DNA from: Halichondria panicea
Taxonomy: Eukaryota > Porifera > Demospongiae > Suberitida > Halichondriidae
Length of the DNA: 64,000 bases
Direction of reading: 5' to 3'
Assembly: GCF_963675165.1 (NCBI RefSeq)
Contig: NC_087392.1
Location: forward strand, 5,764,376-5,828,375
Positions 32,247-44,358 of this stretch are shown here, in pieces. How positions within the stretch are numbered: the stretch's first letter is position 1; every line of letters starts with the position of its first letter. The notes under the pieces were generated by a model, which saw nothing but the letters and a program-made list of their open reading frames with translations, was not told where the DNA came from and ran no database searches. Both the position numbers and the translations under genes were made by a program.

Positions 32247-34256
32247 GCTCTTCCCCTATATTCTGTGTCTCGGGGGTTCTGTAAGACACTGCTGTGTGAT
32301 ACTCTGAATGGTCTGCTAGTCAAGGAACCATCAACTGCTGTGTTAGAGTCAGCTAATACTGCATTCAAGTGGACATTAGCAGTCTCTAAAGAACTCAATA
32401 GTCATCTCTTATCCAAACAAGAAGGGGAACTAACAGCATTGACTCAAGCATATGATTCAGGTCTGCATGCTGTTTCAATACAACACTTCAGAAATGCTAT
32501 AATAATTGACCTGCAGTATGTAGACTTAGGATACAGAGCCTATAGTGTGGTCCCACTGTGTGCACTGTAGCTAGTGTACGGAGCCTATAGTGTGGTCCCA
32601 CTGTGTACACTGTAGCTTGTGTACAGAGCCTATAGTGTGGTCCCACTGTGTGCACTGTAGCTAGTGTACAGAGCCTATAGTGTGGTCCCACTGTGTGCAC
32701 TGTAGCTAGTGTACAGAGCCTATAGTGTGGTCCCACTGTGTGCACTGTAGCTTGTGTACAGAGCCTATAGTGTGGTCCCACTGTGTGCACTGTAGCTAGT
32801 GTACAGAGCCTATAGTGTGGTCCCACTGTGTACACTGTAGCTAGTGTACAGAGCCTATAGTGTGGTCCCACTGTGTGCACTGTAGCTAGTGTACAGAGCC
32901 TATAGTGTGGTCCCACTGTGTACACTGTAGCTAGTGTACAGAGCCTATAGTGTGGTCCCCACTGTGAACCCTGTAGCTAGTGTACAGAGCCTATAGTGTG
33001 GTCCCACTGTGTACACTGTAGCTAGTGTACAGAGCCTATAGTGTGGTCCCACTGTGTGCACTGTAGCTAGTGTACAGAGCCTATAGTGTGGTCCCACTGT
33101 GTACACTGTAGCTAGTGTACAGAGCCTATAGTGTGGTCCCACTGTGTACACTGTAGCTAGTGTACAGAGCCTATAGTGTGGTCCCCACTGTGAACCCTGT
33201 AGCTAGTGTACAGAGCCTATAGTGTGGTCCCACTGTGTACACTGTAGCTAGTGTACAGAGCCTATAGTGTGGTCCCACTGTGTACACTGTAGCTAGTGTA
33301 CAGAGCCTATAGTGTGGTCCCACTGTGTACACTGTAGCTAGTTGGTGGACTTTGTTAATAATTATGTTTACATTTCAAGTGAGGTGTTGCGTGTACAGGC
33401 TTTGCTGCTCTTCAGTGGTGGTCGTGTGTGGGCCTAGTGGCGTGTGGTTGGTTATCCGGGGGAGACCCTCGGGCCTATTACCCGATAGTGGAGGGTGTAC
33501 CTGGTGATGAGACTGCTGTACCCTCTACTCTACAACTAGCCTTCAAGACTGCTGTAACACACAAGAGAGGGGGTTCAGTGGATGTACTCGTGCAACTAAT
33601 GGCCATGACCTCTAACTCATTATCTGCCTCTGTCTCTGAGCTACTGCATGACAACTTCTCCTCTACTGAGAACCAGTTATACAGAGTGAGTCTTTAAGCT
33701 GAGCATGCTCACTAGTAACAAGATGTCCGCCCTCTCTACAGCTCGGTCTATTGCTGGCCACTGATTGGCTACTTGGTGTTCGTCTGTTGTTGTGGGAAAC
33801 AAGGGGGTCACAGGGAGTACGCAATGGCTACTATCAAGATCTGGAGACACTTACTAAACTTGTCAAACTATTACCAGCGGGAGTCTCACAGGTACCCCCC
33901 ACAGTGTACTATAAGCCTTGCGCTTATCAGCTGATTTAATAGATCTTTGAGAGACCTGTACTTTGTGTTCAAAATGTCCAATTTGTTATAGTGTTTGTGT
34001 TAATTGCTGTTATGCTTTGTCTATGTAGCTGCGTATGTACAAGGGTTGCTATCAACTGTTGGCTGGTGCTAATCCAGTCACTGTACAAGCTCTGCTTGGT
34101 GATGTGGGATACTCGCAGCTGAGACGCAGAGCACTGGCCACCAAGGTACGCCCACTTGTGTGTGGTGTGTATTATGTGATACCCCTCTATTAGGAGCCGC
34201 CCTCTAATAAAATGGTGACATCTGTTGGACCCTCCTTGGTACCTACCAGTGTCTGA
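26888..34256 (+). CDS. SREBF: Sterol regulatory element-binding protein
   Basis: ER-membrane transcription factor released by S1P/S2P. The start at 26888 (or 26924, MSGGYG) is followed by an acidic N-terminus (DMDLVGFLDMDDKSLS), a Gln-rich helix (27455-27590) and a PPPPQQQQQQRP run. The bHLH-Zip is split: KVHNLIEKKYRCSINDRIGV (29253-29350) and LQKTIDFIEHLEKTITRLEA (29816-29930). The Tyr in EKKYR is the SREBP-specific residue. The membrane hairpin (30322-30690) has TM1 ending FTLNP, so the Asn-Pro needed for S2P is kept. Its luminal loop has RSLS, a candidate S1P site. TM2 follows, then the SCAP-binding region starting YWRLRKQAERD. That C-terminal domain runs over many exons (30742-34256) and ends VPTSV-stop. 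Introns hold three minisatellites and a MITE. A DRSR motif as in human SREBP2 was not seen. Confidence 0.94.
27777..28110. repeat. Minisatellite, ~31 bp unit, about 10-11 copies, SREBP intron
   Basis: Unit ttccacgcgtccctaggagc plus cactccattgt. Each unit contains an MluI-type acgcgt and cctagg, so the array is CpG-bearing. Confidence 0.95.
28285..29170. repeat. Minisatellite, 26-30 bp unit, about 33 copies, SREBP intron
   Basis: Unit cacagcaagcctcatactgt plus a variable (gt)n. Unit length changes in steps of two with the GT run. It gives long spurious ORFs in all three + frames and ends at the acceptor of the exon SKPSLVTSQG. Confidence 0.97.
29408..29752. mobile_element. Family 1 foldback element in an SREBP intron
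   Basis: tttctgaaagcttagaaaga near the left and tctttctaagctttcagaat, ggatccacggaattcaagtt, atggcagctgaaag at the right. Carries about 200 bp of unrelated internal sequence (29500-29680). Confidence 0.65.
30891..31454. mobile_element. MITE with ~65 bp inverted ends and 9 bp target duplication, SREBP intron
   Basis: Left arm tagcctcgattcaaggccga (30891 onward) runs on through gtacctattgcaggggtgat. The right arm (about 31390-31454) is its near-exact inverse. The flanks gtctctact at 30882-30890 and 31455-31463 are a 9 bp direct repeat, as expected for Mutator-like elements. No transposase ORF; a non-autonomous copy. Confidence 0.9.
32522..33345. repeat. Minisatellite, ~45 bp unit, about 18 copies, SREBP intron
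   Basis: Unit gtgtacagagcctatagtgt plus ggtcccactgtgtacactgt and agcta. The same unit, inverted, appears at 38085-38412 and 41228-41360. Confidence 0.97.
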
Positions 34257-34442
34257 ACTAACTGAACTCTTTGTAAATAGTCTTGAACATGTATTCATTT
34301 TTATTGATAGTAATTACTGTAAAACTTGTCTGATAACATGGCAACCACTAATAGCATATCTTTTGAACCATTGAAAACTTATTAACTAAAAAATTACATC
34401 TATCGATCTACACATGTACAGTGTAGCTGCATGCATGGCCGA

Positions 34443-35959
34443 CTATGATCTTCTTAGATGACTGAAATGTTCCAGAGATTTGGTTAGAGCCTCATCAAAA
34501 GAGACGAGTGGTTTATAGCCAAAGTCCCTCTTGGCTCTGTCACAGCTGTAGTAATGGTGAGTGGCAGCCAGTGCTACTCTCATTGGAGTGAAGGTTGGGG
34601 TCAGAGTGGTGATGGGAGACACACACCAAGCTAATAACTGGAGTAGTAGGGCTAGAGTGTACACGAGCCAATAAGGAAGATGGTACACTGGGGCAGGATA
34701 ATGGAGGCCAGTCAGAACACGTGACATGAAGTCCCAGAATGGTAGGGGAGCATCATTAGTGATGAAATAGGCCTGTATAGAATAATCATGAAGTGTTAGT
34801 ATATTATTGCATGGCGCACTTTTCCCGGGAGTGGAGAGTCTGTAGTTAGAGCCTCCGCTGCCATTATGTGACCATGGGCGACATTCACAACATACGTAAA
34901 GTCCACTATGTTAGTGCCATCCCTATATAAACAGAACACACTGCAATAGTACTAGCAGTGGTGTTTCAACTTACCCAATAATGAACCTTGTTTTACCAGC
35001 CTTGCCAGTTTGTGCAATGGTGGGTATACAGAGTGGGTCCCTGGGTCCAAAGATGCCGTGAGGTCTTACTGCCACGGTGAGCAGCTTATCACAACTGGCC
35101 TCTAATACTATCTGTATTGAGGAAGGGGGGTTAGGCCGGGTGTGTACAGTACTATCTGTATTGAGGAAGGGGGGTTAGGGTGTGTACAGTACTATCTGCA
35201 TTGAGGAAGGGGAGGTTGGGGTGTGTACAGTACTATCTGTAGGGTAGGGTGGAACACATCACCTTCTCTTGTTGAATCTTGGTCTCAGTGTATGGGTCCA
35301 TAGGTTGCACTGCGTATGGCAGGTCTTCTGTTCCGTTCTTTATATCCTTCCCCTCATACACTACGCTAGCACTGCTGGTTAGTACTAGCTTCTGTACACA
35401 CATATACAGAGAGAGCACAAAGGTCAACACACACTTACTGCTACTCCAGCTTCTTTACAACACTGTATTAGACTGCGAGTACCCTCAATATTGACCCTGT
35501 GGAAGAGGTCGCAATTATTGGAGGCTGGAGATGGTGAGGCACAGTGGAACACTACACTCACATCTCTCAGAGACACCAGCAAATCCTGTATAGAGTGGAG
35601 GATAGTGGGGGTGGGGGGTGGGTGGAGGATAGTGGGAGGGGTGATGGAGGATAGTGGGGGGTGGGTGGAGGATAGTGGGGGGGGGGTTGACATTGCACAC
35701 ATACTTATATGGTGGAGCTACCTCTTTGTTGCACAGATCACCAATAAAGAATGTGACTTGATCGCTGTCAAAAGTCTTGCGTATATCAAATACGTTGACA
35801 TGATATCCTCTGTCTAGTAGAGTCTCTACCATGTGGCGACCCAGGAAACCACATCCTCCCACTACAGTGCAACTCTTGCTCTAGTGAGGGAACTCACATG
35901 GACATGAATAATGAGAGCTAATGCTCACTCACCTTCCTACTCCGCGTGGCTATAGGCAT
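34443..35959 (-). CDS. NSDHL: Sterol-4-alpha-carboxylate 3-dehydrogenase, decarboxylating
   Basis: NAD(P)-dependent short-chain dehydrogenase of the ER that oxidises and decarboxylates C4-carboxysterols after SC4MOL. The start at 35959 gives MPIATRSRK, then after a short intron [20 protein letters not shown], the nucleotide-binding GxxGFxG turn. Later exons read [20 protein letters not shown], then [20 protein letters not shown]. The catalytic YTETK follows (Tyr and Lys in YxxxK). Then [31 protein letters not shown] and, in the last exon (34777-34443), a hydrophobic segment ([17 protein letters not shown]) and [12 protein letters not shown]. It ends SHLRRS-stop. Order and motifs match human NSDHL throughout. 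The gene is tail-to-tail with SREBP (187 bp between stops) and head-to-head with CLN5 (about 240 bp). Confidence 0.95.
35125..35240. repeat. Short tandem repeat in an NSDHL intron, about 3 units
   Basis: tactatctgtattgaggaag plus gggggttaggg-type units. A second gtggaggatagtgggg repeat lies in the next intron (35595-35690). Confidence 0.85.
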
Positions 35960-36201
35960 CTTCACAGTCACTTGATCTCCACTCAGTCTCTACCTTATCA
36001 TCAGAAGCTGCTAAGCATGATCAGCCTATGTACATACGTACTACATGGGGCATAGCGCATGATGGGGTGATGGCAGACTTTCTCTGATGATCCATCTGCC
36101 ACGCCCCCATTTTATTGTTGAGTCAGCATAAACATGTTAAACACATGACTAAAAGAGAGTGGGCGTGACGACACTTGCACAAGACAGACTCTGTGCACAA
36201 G

Positions 36202-37632
36202 ATGGCTGTCTGTGTGCGCGTGTTGGTGGTGTTGTGTGTGTTCCTGTCTCCCTGCGTGAGTACCTCATGGCCAGTACCATACAGGAGGTATCAGAGCCGA
36301 TCTTTGTCGAACTCTTACTGCAAGGCACAATATGCATTCTGCCCCACTGGCTTCAAAGCTGGCTACATCCCCACCATGGCTGACAATGACACTATTCAAG
36401 TGTTTGTGCTCAAAGCTCCAGTCTGGGAGTTCAAGTTTGGAGACCTCCTCTCTAACTTTGTGAGTCAGAGTTAATTGTGTTAGGGAAGAATGTAAGTGTG
36501 TGCTTTGTCAGGATCAGGCCTAGCTAGCTGTTTTCTGCTAACTTTGACATAAGGCCACTCCAAGTGATACTCTGGTTTCTGGTCCACCGCCCCGCATCAT
36601 ATTTTATTCTTGGATTTCTATCTACTACGCATGCGCAGAATGGTCCATGTGGCACAAAATAGTGTGATAATGATATTCATTTGCAAAATAATGAGTTCAT
36701 AAGGTGAAATTGATAACGAGAAAAGCCGCCCGCCCACATGCAATTAGAAAAACTTCAGGACCAGAACCAGAGTGTCACTTGGAGTGTCACTTGGAGTGGC
36801 CTAAATATAAAATAATGGTGTTATAATTTTAGTAGCTGTTTTACATGTATATACGCAGCACCTCATAACTACAATGAATCATGTGTTGTACACACACACA
36901 CACACACACGTGCAGAAGATCATGCATGATGCGATTGGCTTCCGTAGCAAGAGTACAGGATTGAACTATACGACAGAGTGGTACGAATTGTTCCAGTTGT
37001 TTAACTGCACGTTCCCCCATACGGTGTCTGACCATCCAGACCCACTGTGGTGTAATCAAGGTGCTGCTTGCTTATATCCAGGGATAGACGACAACCATTG
37101 GAGACAAAATGGAACACTAGAGGAAGTGGCTTTGTTGAGTGGGACACAGTTTAACCAATTGGCAAAGTATATTCTCCAGGACAATACCACTGGACTGTTC
37201 TATGAGACATGGAGAGTTTCTGACACGAATGGATCGCTATGGTTTCATCCGTTTGATTGTGCTAGTTACGTTGTTCGTGTATTTCAGGAGATGAGTCGAC
37301 TTGGAGCCAACTATCTTCCCGGGAAATCAGGAGCAAACTATACCTATATCACCCTTTATTCTGATGCACCTCGTTACCTTGGTAACGATACGACTATATT
37401 TGGAGCCCAGGGCAACCAAACACTAGCGGCAGAAATAATGACATTTTACAGTTATTTCCAAGCCCACCAACCGACTCCCAAATTTGTCGAGAGTCTTCTG
37501 GAAATATTTGATTTCCTCTACTTGAAGGATGAGTTTTACTTGTACTATAACGCTGGATATTGGCACCTTCCAATGAAGAAACCTCACGTCAAACTGAGCT
37601 ACGAATATGAGCCATTCAAAGCACCTAACTGA
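36202..37632 (+). CDS. CLN5: CLN5, lysosomal bis(monoacylglycero)phosphate synthase/thioesterase
   Basis: Secreted/lysosomal glycoprotein. Exon 1 (36202-36459) encodes a signal peptide (VCVRVLVVLCVFLSPCVST), then SWPVPYRRYQSRS, YCKAQYAFCPTGF and APVWEFKFGDLL. After a 456-base intron, exon 2 (36916-37632) starts KIMHDAIGFRSKSTGLNY and continues EWYELFQLFNCTFPH, WCNQGAACLYPGIDD, FYETWRV and FHPFDCASYVVRVF. It ends PFKAPN-stop. The His in MHDAIGFR and the Cys in FDCAS line up with the catalytic His166/Cys280 reported for human CLN5. Several NxT/S sites are present. Length is about 325 residues, close to the mature human protein. An in-frame ATG at 36175 is possible, but the ATG at 36202 directly precedes the signal peptide. 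Confidence 0.96.
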
Positions 37633-37877
37633 CTTTTGATAGAACTACATAATCATTTTTTGGCTGCATAATTACAGCTGTATATGGTTTGTGCTAGTAC
37701 ACTTAATGTCACGACATTGTACTATTTATCCTAGGGTTATAGTCTGAGATATTAGACTTTAATATTACTAGGTTATGCGCGCTGTATCTTGATTGACAGC
37801 GTTTGAAATATTCCAAATTTTTATGTAAATATTTATTGTCAACAAAACAAAACGTACACTTATAATGAGTTAATGTG

Positions 37878-40800
37878 CTAGTGTTGAGTGGGATGGAAGT
37901 CCCACAGCTTGATGCTGCTGCTCTGGTGTGCACTGATGACATGCACCTCATCCCACACTAGCGATGACAGTTTCCCGTTCCCTCCAGTCAGAGTGCGAAT
38001 ACAACGCCCACTGCACACACACACAAGACCAGAATTAAATATAACACATGAAATTATTATAGTCAACCTAGCTACACATGTACAGTGGGACCACACTATA
38101 GGCTCCGTACACTACACATGTACAGTGAGACCACACTATAGGCTCCGTACACACATGTACAGTGGGACCACACTATAGGCTCCTACAGTGGGACCACACT
38201 ATGGGCTCCGTACACTACGCATGTACAGTGGGACCACACTATAGGCTCCGTACACTACGCATGTACAGTGGGACCACACTATAGGCTCCATACACACATG
38301 TACAGTGGGACCACACTATAGGCTCCATACACTACGCATGTACAGTGGGACCACACTATAGGCTCCGTACACTACGCATGTACAGTGGGACCACACTATA
38401 GGCTCCTACACTAGTCTACACACTGTAGTGATTCTTTAATCAATGGTTGGGGACTCTAGCTGCCATAATGAATCATCAACTGATTTTCTGATAGCTTAGA
38501 AATGGTGTTATCAAAGTTAATTCATATTTAAAGTATTTGTCGGCCATACCATCATGGTCCAAGGCTGAAAATGAAATGTTGGGTTTTAATAATTAATGAA
38601 AGGTCTCTTTCTAAGCTCAGAAATTCTTTAACCTCCCATCTGTATGGCTAGATATATTGCACACCTCTTAATGTCCCAGTACTTGATGACCCCGTCTTGA
38701 CCTCCGCTCAGGATAGTGCCGACTTTTGGACCACTAACCCTCAACTGTACACACTCCACTCGTTCACAGTGACCTTTGAACTCCCCCAGCCGCTCTAATG
38801 TTGCACCAGTCCACAGAGTGACAACAGACCCACACCCAGACACTAGATAGCCCTGCATTAGAATGTATACCCAGAGCTAACGTTCGATTGTTCACAACTT
38901 GTGTTAGGAACGTCTAAGTTCAAAGCTAAAAGATGCATTTAGCAGTTGTTTGGTAGTGCTACAATTAATATGGTGTGCTGTGTGTGTGTGTGTGTGTGAT
39001 TACCTTGTCCCAGTGTAGACTCAGTACAGGGGCACTGCCTGTGTGGGCGGTCACCCTCACACACTCTCCACTCTTCACACACCACTGCCGAATACTCTGC
39101 ATATACATAACATAAGCCACTTAATTAATATTTAACACATTTGGATTTGTTAGGCTCAATCAAAGAATGTTGTTTACAGTTAGGCTGGCTGAATGAACAC
39201 TGTTTATGGAGGTCACAATCAACAGCTAGGTAGTATAGCCACAGACATTGTGATGATGACCTTATCTCCTGATGCAGTGAATGCTGTGTGTCCATTGCTG
39301 TCCAGCTCCACTCCAAACACACCACCACCGTGTCCCAACAGTCTCTTGGATAGTACACATCCTCGAATATCCCACAACACAGCCTGCATGAGGGGGACAA
39401 TACTGATCAATACAGCCTGCATGAGGGGGACAATACTGATCAGTACAGCCTGCATGAGGGGGACAATACTGATCAATAATCAGGTCATGTGGGTAGTGGG
39501 TTGTGGTACATTGTTGCCAACACATCAATTACTGAACAATTGTAGAATAATTATTGAACATGAGAACATGTGTACAGTGATTGATGAGAAATGAGTGACA
39601 CATTAAACTAACACTAGCTATTATTATAGAGTACACGGGTTCATTAGTCCAATGTCAGTCGCCCTTTGTACACGGTCATGAGAGGCTCTTCATCATCTTC
39701 CCCCATTCCTCCAATCAGAGCTAGTTCAGACCCTGGCAGTCGCACCACTGCACAAGAGAAGCACTTGACTGGGATATCGTCCATACGAAGCCACTCATGG
39801 CTCAGAGGAGAGTAAGCGTGTAGAGCTCCAGACTTGTGCTCCAAGCTCTCATCACTGCCACCCACTGCTACTAGACAGCCTCCAATAGTTGTGGCAGTGG
39901 CAGCATAGCGTGGTGCATCAGGGACCCTCTGCCATAGGTTGGGAGTTGGGCTATCCAAAGCTGAAGCTCCACTACTAGCAAAGCCGCGACTATGTGTAAG
40001 AGCTTCCTCCACAAGGCGTTGTAAGGGAACACCAAACACACGCTTAGTGGGATGATCAAAATCAGTGTCTGTGAATCCTCCCAGTAGATAGCAATGGTTG
40101 TGTATAGTGGCATAAGACATGCCGGTGACAGCCAGAGGGAGGGGCTCTGCTCTATACCACTGACTACTCTCACTGGAATACACTTCTACAGAGCGGACAC
40201 AGATATCATGCTTGTCGTCCAGGACCACCCCACCACAAGCAATGAGAGTGGAGGAATAGGTGATGAGAGTAGGCAGTAGTCTAGGAGTGGGCATGCCAGG
40301 CAGAGAGGTGTCATAATCTCCTGTAGAGTCATCGAATGTGTGGACATCTCCAGTCAGAGAGTAGGGCACTTTACCATCAGCTTCTCCTGTAGTGGGAGTA
40401 GATATTGTCAATATAGTGGCAGGATAGTACACTGGTCAATATAGTGGCGGGATAGTACACTGGTCAATATAGTGGCAGGATAGTACACTGGTCAATATAG
40501 TGGCGGGATAGTACACTGGTCAATATAGTGGCAGGATAGTACACTGGTCAATATAGTGGCGGGATGGACACTAGTCAATATAGTGGCGGGATAGTACACT
40601 GGTCAATATAGTGGCGGGATAGTACACTGGTCAATATAGTGGCGGGATAGTACACTGGTCAATATAGTGGCGGGATAGTACACTGGTCAATATAGTGGCG
40701 GGATGGACACTAGTACAGTACAGTAGCTACTCACCTGTACTCTCATAGGCTCCTCCTACCAGTGTGAGCTGATCCATGAAGTTGGACATACCAAAGCCAA

Positions 40801-41007
40801 CCACAGGACAATTATCGACAGACTTCCATTGGTCGGTGGCTAGATGATAGGAGAACATCTTACAGCGCTCCCCTTCACTCATAGTGGTGGTCCCACTGCC
40901 AAAGTAGACCACACCTCCTACACGCACCGCTTGAGCAAAGATCATGGCTTGAGGCAATCCAGATAATTGCTTCCAATGGAACTTAGCCTGTGGGCTTAAA
41001 AGGTGAG

Positions 41008-41065
<58 letters not shown>

Positions 41066-44000
41066 GTGTGTGTGTGAAAGTCTATTTAAGAAACCTCTTA
41101 TGAGCAACATGATAATGGTTTCAGAGACAACAGGTGATATAAACAAACACATCACTTCCCCAAGCACATCATGGACAGTACACCTCAACTAATGCATTAT
41201 TAGAGAAAACATATGCCAACACTAGCTACAGTGCACACAGTGGGACCACACTATAGGCTCTGTACACTAGCTACAGTGTACACAGTGGGACCACACTATA
41301 GGCTCTGTACACTAGCTACAGTGTACACAGTGGGACCACACTATAGGCTCTGTACACTAATCTACAAGCATGAGGTCAATTAGTCTAGCATTTCTGCTTT
41401 TGCTTTTAGAACTTTTAAGTACAGTACACATATCCCTAATGTACAGAGGATTTCAGGTTGGCTGGAAGTTAAAAGTTGATGTGCAGTCAACCCTGGCCAC
41501 CAATTACAAAAGAAACATATGGTGTATGGTCATGGTTGAGTGCACTTTCAAGTTCTAACTTCTGCCAACCAACCTGAAATCCTCTGTATAGACACAGGAC
41601 GCAGGACACAGTACATCCTGCCACTTACCTCATGTTTGCTGGCAATGTACTCCTGCAGGTGTTTGAGTTGGTTTCCCAGGCCACTCAGTGAGGACTCCTT
41701 GACTGCAATGGTGGCCTTGTATGAGGAGAGGCTTGATTCTAGTGCTCCCATTTCTTGCTGAATAGACACAATCTCTTGATCCTTGGCCATCAGTTTAGCA
41801 GCCATTTCTTGGTCTCGTGCACTAATCACATTCGCTTGTTTCTTAATGGACGTACGGAGGCCACGATTCTCCACTTGAAGCTCTTCTATCTGTAGCTTGA
41901 GGTGCTCTATTTCAATGCTATTGGACAATGTGATAATGCTGTCCTTGCGTTCAACAGATCTCGGTTTGTCTGAACTGGATTTCCTCGACTGATTCACTTT
42001 CATAGCACGGTTCAATAGTTCAACTCGACGCTCGAATGAAGGACTAGGGAACTGTAGCATTAGCTCTGTAACCATGGTTACAATCTGTGCACTGGTTGGT
42101 CGTAACTCAGGGACCTTACTGAGACAATGCAATGCAAGGCTGGCCAGAGGGTGCTCTGTATTCACTCCGTCCAATGGGTGGTCAGCATTGGGGTCACATG
42201 ATAGGCTCTCAGGATACTTGCCACTCAAAATGTGTACAACGAGAGCACCAAATGCAAAGCAATCGATCTTGGTGGATAGTTTAGCAGAGTCTAGCAATAG
42301 CTCGGGTGCAAGGTGCGCTAGTGCTCCCACTCTTTTCCTCTCAGCTGGTGATAACTGGAGTACAAAAGGGATGGCAATATCAGACAGTTTAGCCGTCATA
42401 TCCCCAGTGAGTAGTACATTATTAGCACACAACTCTCCGTGTGATATGTTGGGGTCCAGAGAGTGGAGGTAGGCCAGGGCCAGGGACACATCCCTCAGTA
42501 GGGAGTAATGTATCTCATCAGGGAGCCGATTGTAGACCTTGAGAACCTGGTCCAGGGTTATTGGTAGTAGCTCAGTGACTAATGCCACACTGGCTGGTGT
42601 CTTATAGGAGAGACCTAGGAATAGGACTATGTGTGGATGCCTCAGAGTGAATATCTTGGAACAATAATCTGCATAGCGTTGGATCACATCATGAGAGGCT
42701 GTAGCATTCAATAAACTCTTATCAATCTGCTTGACAGTGCAAGGTAGGCCAGCCAGGCTCCCAGTGCAGGCCTTGGAATAGTAGAAACATCCATGCGTTG
42801 TATCCTCGCAAGAGAAGTCCACTCCTTCAATCTTGTACACAGTCAAAGGACACTCCATAACTAGCTACTAGTGCAGTGTAGCTAGCTATTCACACCAATC
42901 TCTATAAGATCACTAGTACTAATTGCATTAAATGCAGGAAATGACTTGAGCATAGTGGGTTGAGCTAATGCTGTGGTAGATAATGGGATATACAATACAT
43001 GTACTTACAATGAAGTGCAGCCAACCGTGAACACCTCATTCACACACCACTGGTTTAATATTATTGGCTGCACTTCAACTCCATAAAAGTAGCAACCTGA
43101 GAAATCCTCTCTTATACCAAAAAGGGAAAGTTGGGTCATCACCCGGTTCGAAGTTTCACAGAAACCGGGTGACGCCCCAACTTGATTATTTACTTGAGAG
43201 TATGATGCATTCAAAAGTTAGGGAAATTACTTTAAAGAAATGAAGAAAAGTCCCCCAAGAGGGAATCGAACCCATGCCTTATCTATCATACAATAATAAT
43301 GATCTACGAAGCCACCACCCTAACCACTAAGCCACTCCCAGAGGTTTAGGGTTTTAGGCTAATTATCTAAATATTATTGTGGTTTTGCTGTTAGGCAATT
43401 CTCTGTTGCAAGTGCACTAATAAAGTATTGCCACATTCCTGCCATCATAATTATTATAGTGTGTCCTGCATGTACCGTTTTATCATGAGCTCCTGATATA
43501 AGTAACTCTCCTCTTTGCTTGAGTGCCCACACTGACCCACTGTGACCATGCAATGACCTGCACACACACACACACACCACTCAGTGATTATAGTGTGGAG
43601 CACAACTAGCCCACCTCTCACACACACCAGTCCTAGTGTTCCATATCTGAACAGGAATTGAAACTGATCAATAAACTATCAAAATACACAATCATGGTTT
43701 GTACACACACACAAGGAGAGGGGGGCTCCTATAATCAATACCTTGATGGTGTGATCACCAGAACCACTGATAACAAAACTCTTGCCATAGAAGCATACAC
43801 TCCAGACAGACCTCTGTGTAGGGAAACACATTATAGTAGGCTAGCTATACAATGTATTGGTTTAACTCACGGAATGACCCATCCATTTACTAATACACTC
43901 TCCAGTGGACACCTTCCACAACCTGTGTACAGGAGGAGAGCTAGGAACAATGAATAGTCTACTGTACCTTACACTCTTGTCAGTACCTCCTGCTACTAGA

Positions 44001-44315
44001 TAATCGTCCCTCAGTTGAACACACAACATTCTGTGGACATGTGTTGTAGACTATAGACTACTTATTATGATTATGAGGTCTTACTTGCTTGAGTGCTCTA
44101 GAGCTCTGCTAGTACACACTCCACGTGCCCAGTTCTTGCGCAGACGAAGATCATTCAAATAGAGATCCTTCCAAGAGATGCAGTTGGTTAGTGGGAGACC
44201 TGCACACACTATGAGCACTGCAGACCAGAGGAATAGACTCACCCATTGACCTCTGGCACACTTTGACCTTCCATACACACTCAGTGCTGCACACTAGCCT
44301 CCAAGCATTAGACAC

Positions 44316-44358
<43 letters not shown>

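Noticed and set aside
37878-39383. A separate WD40 gene at 37.9-39.4 kb
   Set aside because: It has no start of its own, and its first exon begins in mid-blade in the exact phase needed to continue the F-box/WD40 exon ending at 43476.
43250-43345. A functional tRNA gene
   Set aside because: A and B boxes are present, but the acceptor stem arms do not pair and the anticodon arm is not convincing, so it was listed only as tRNA-like.
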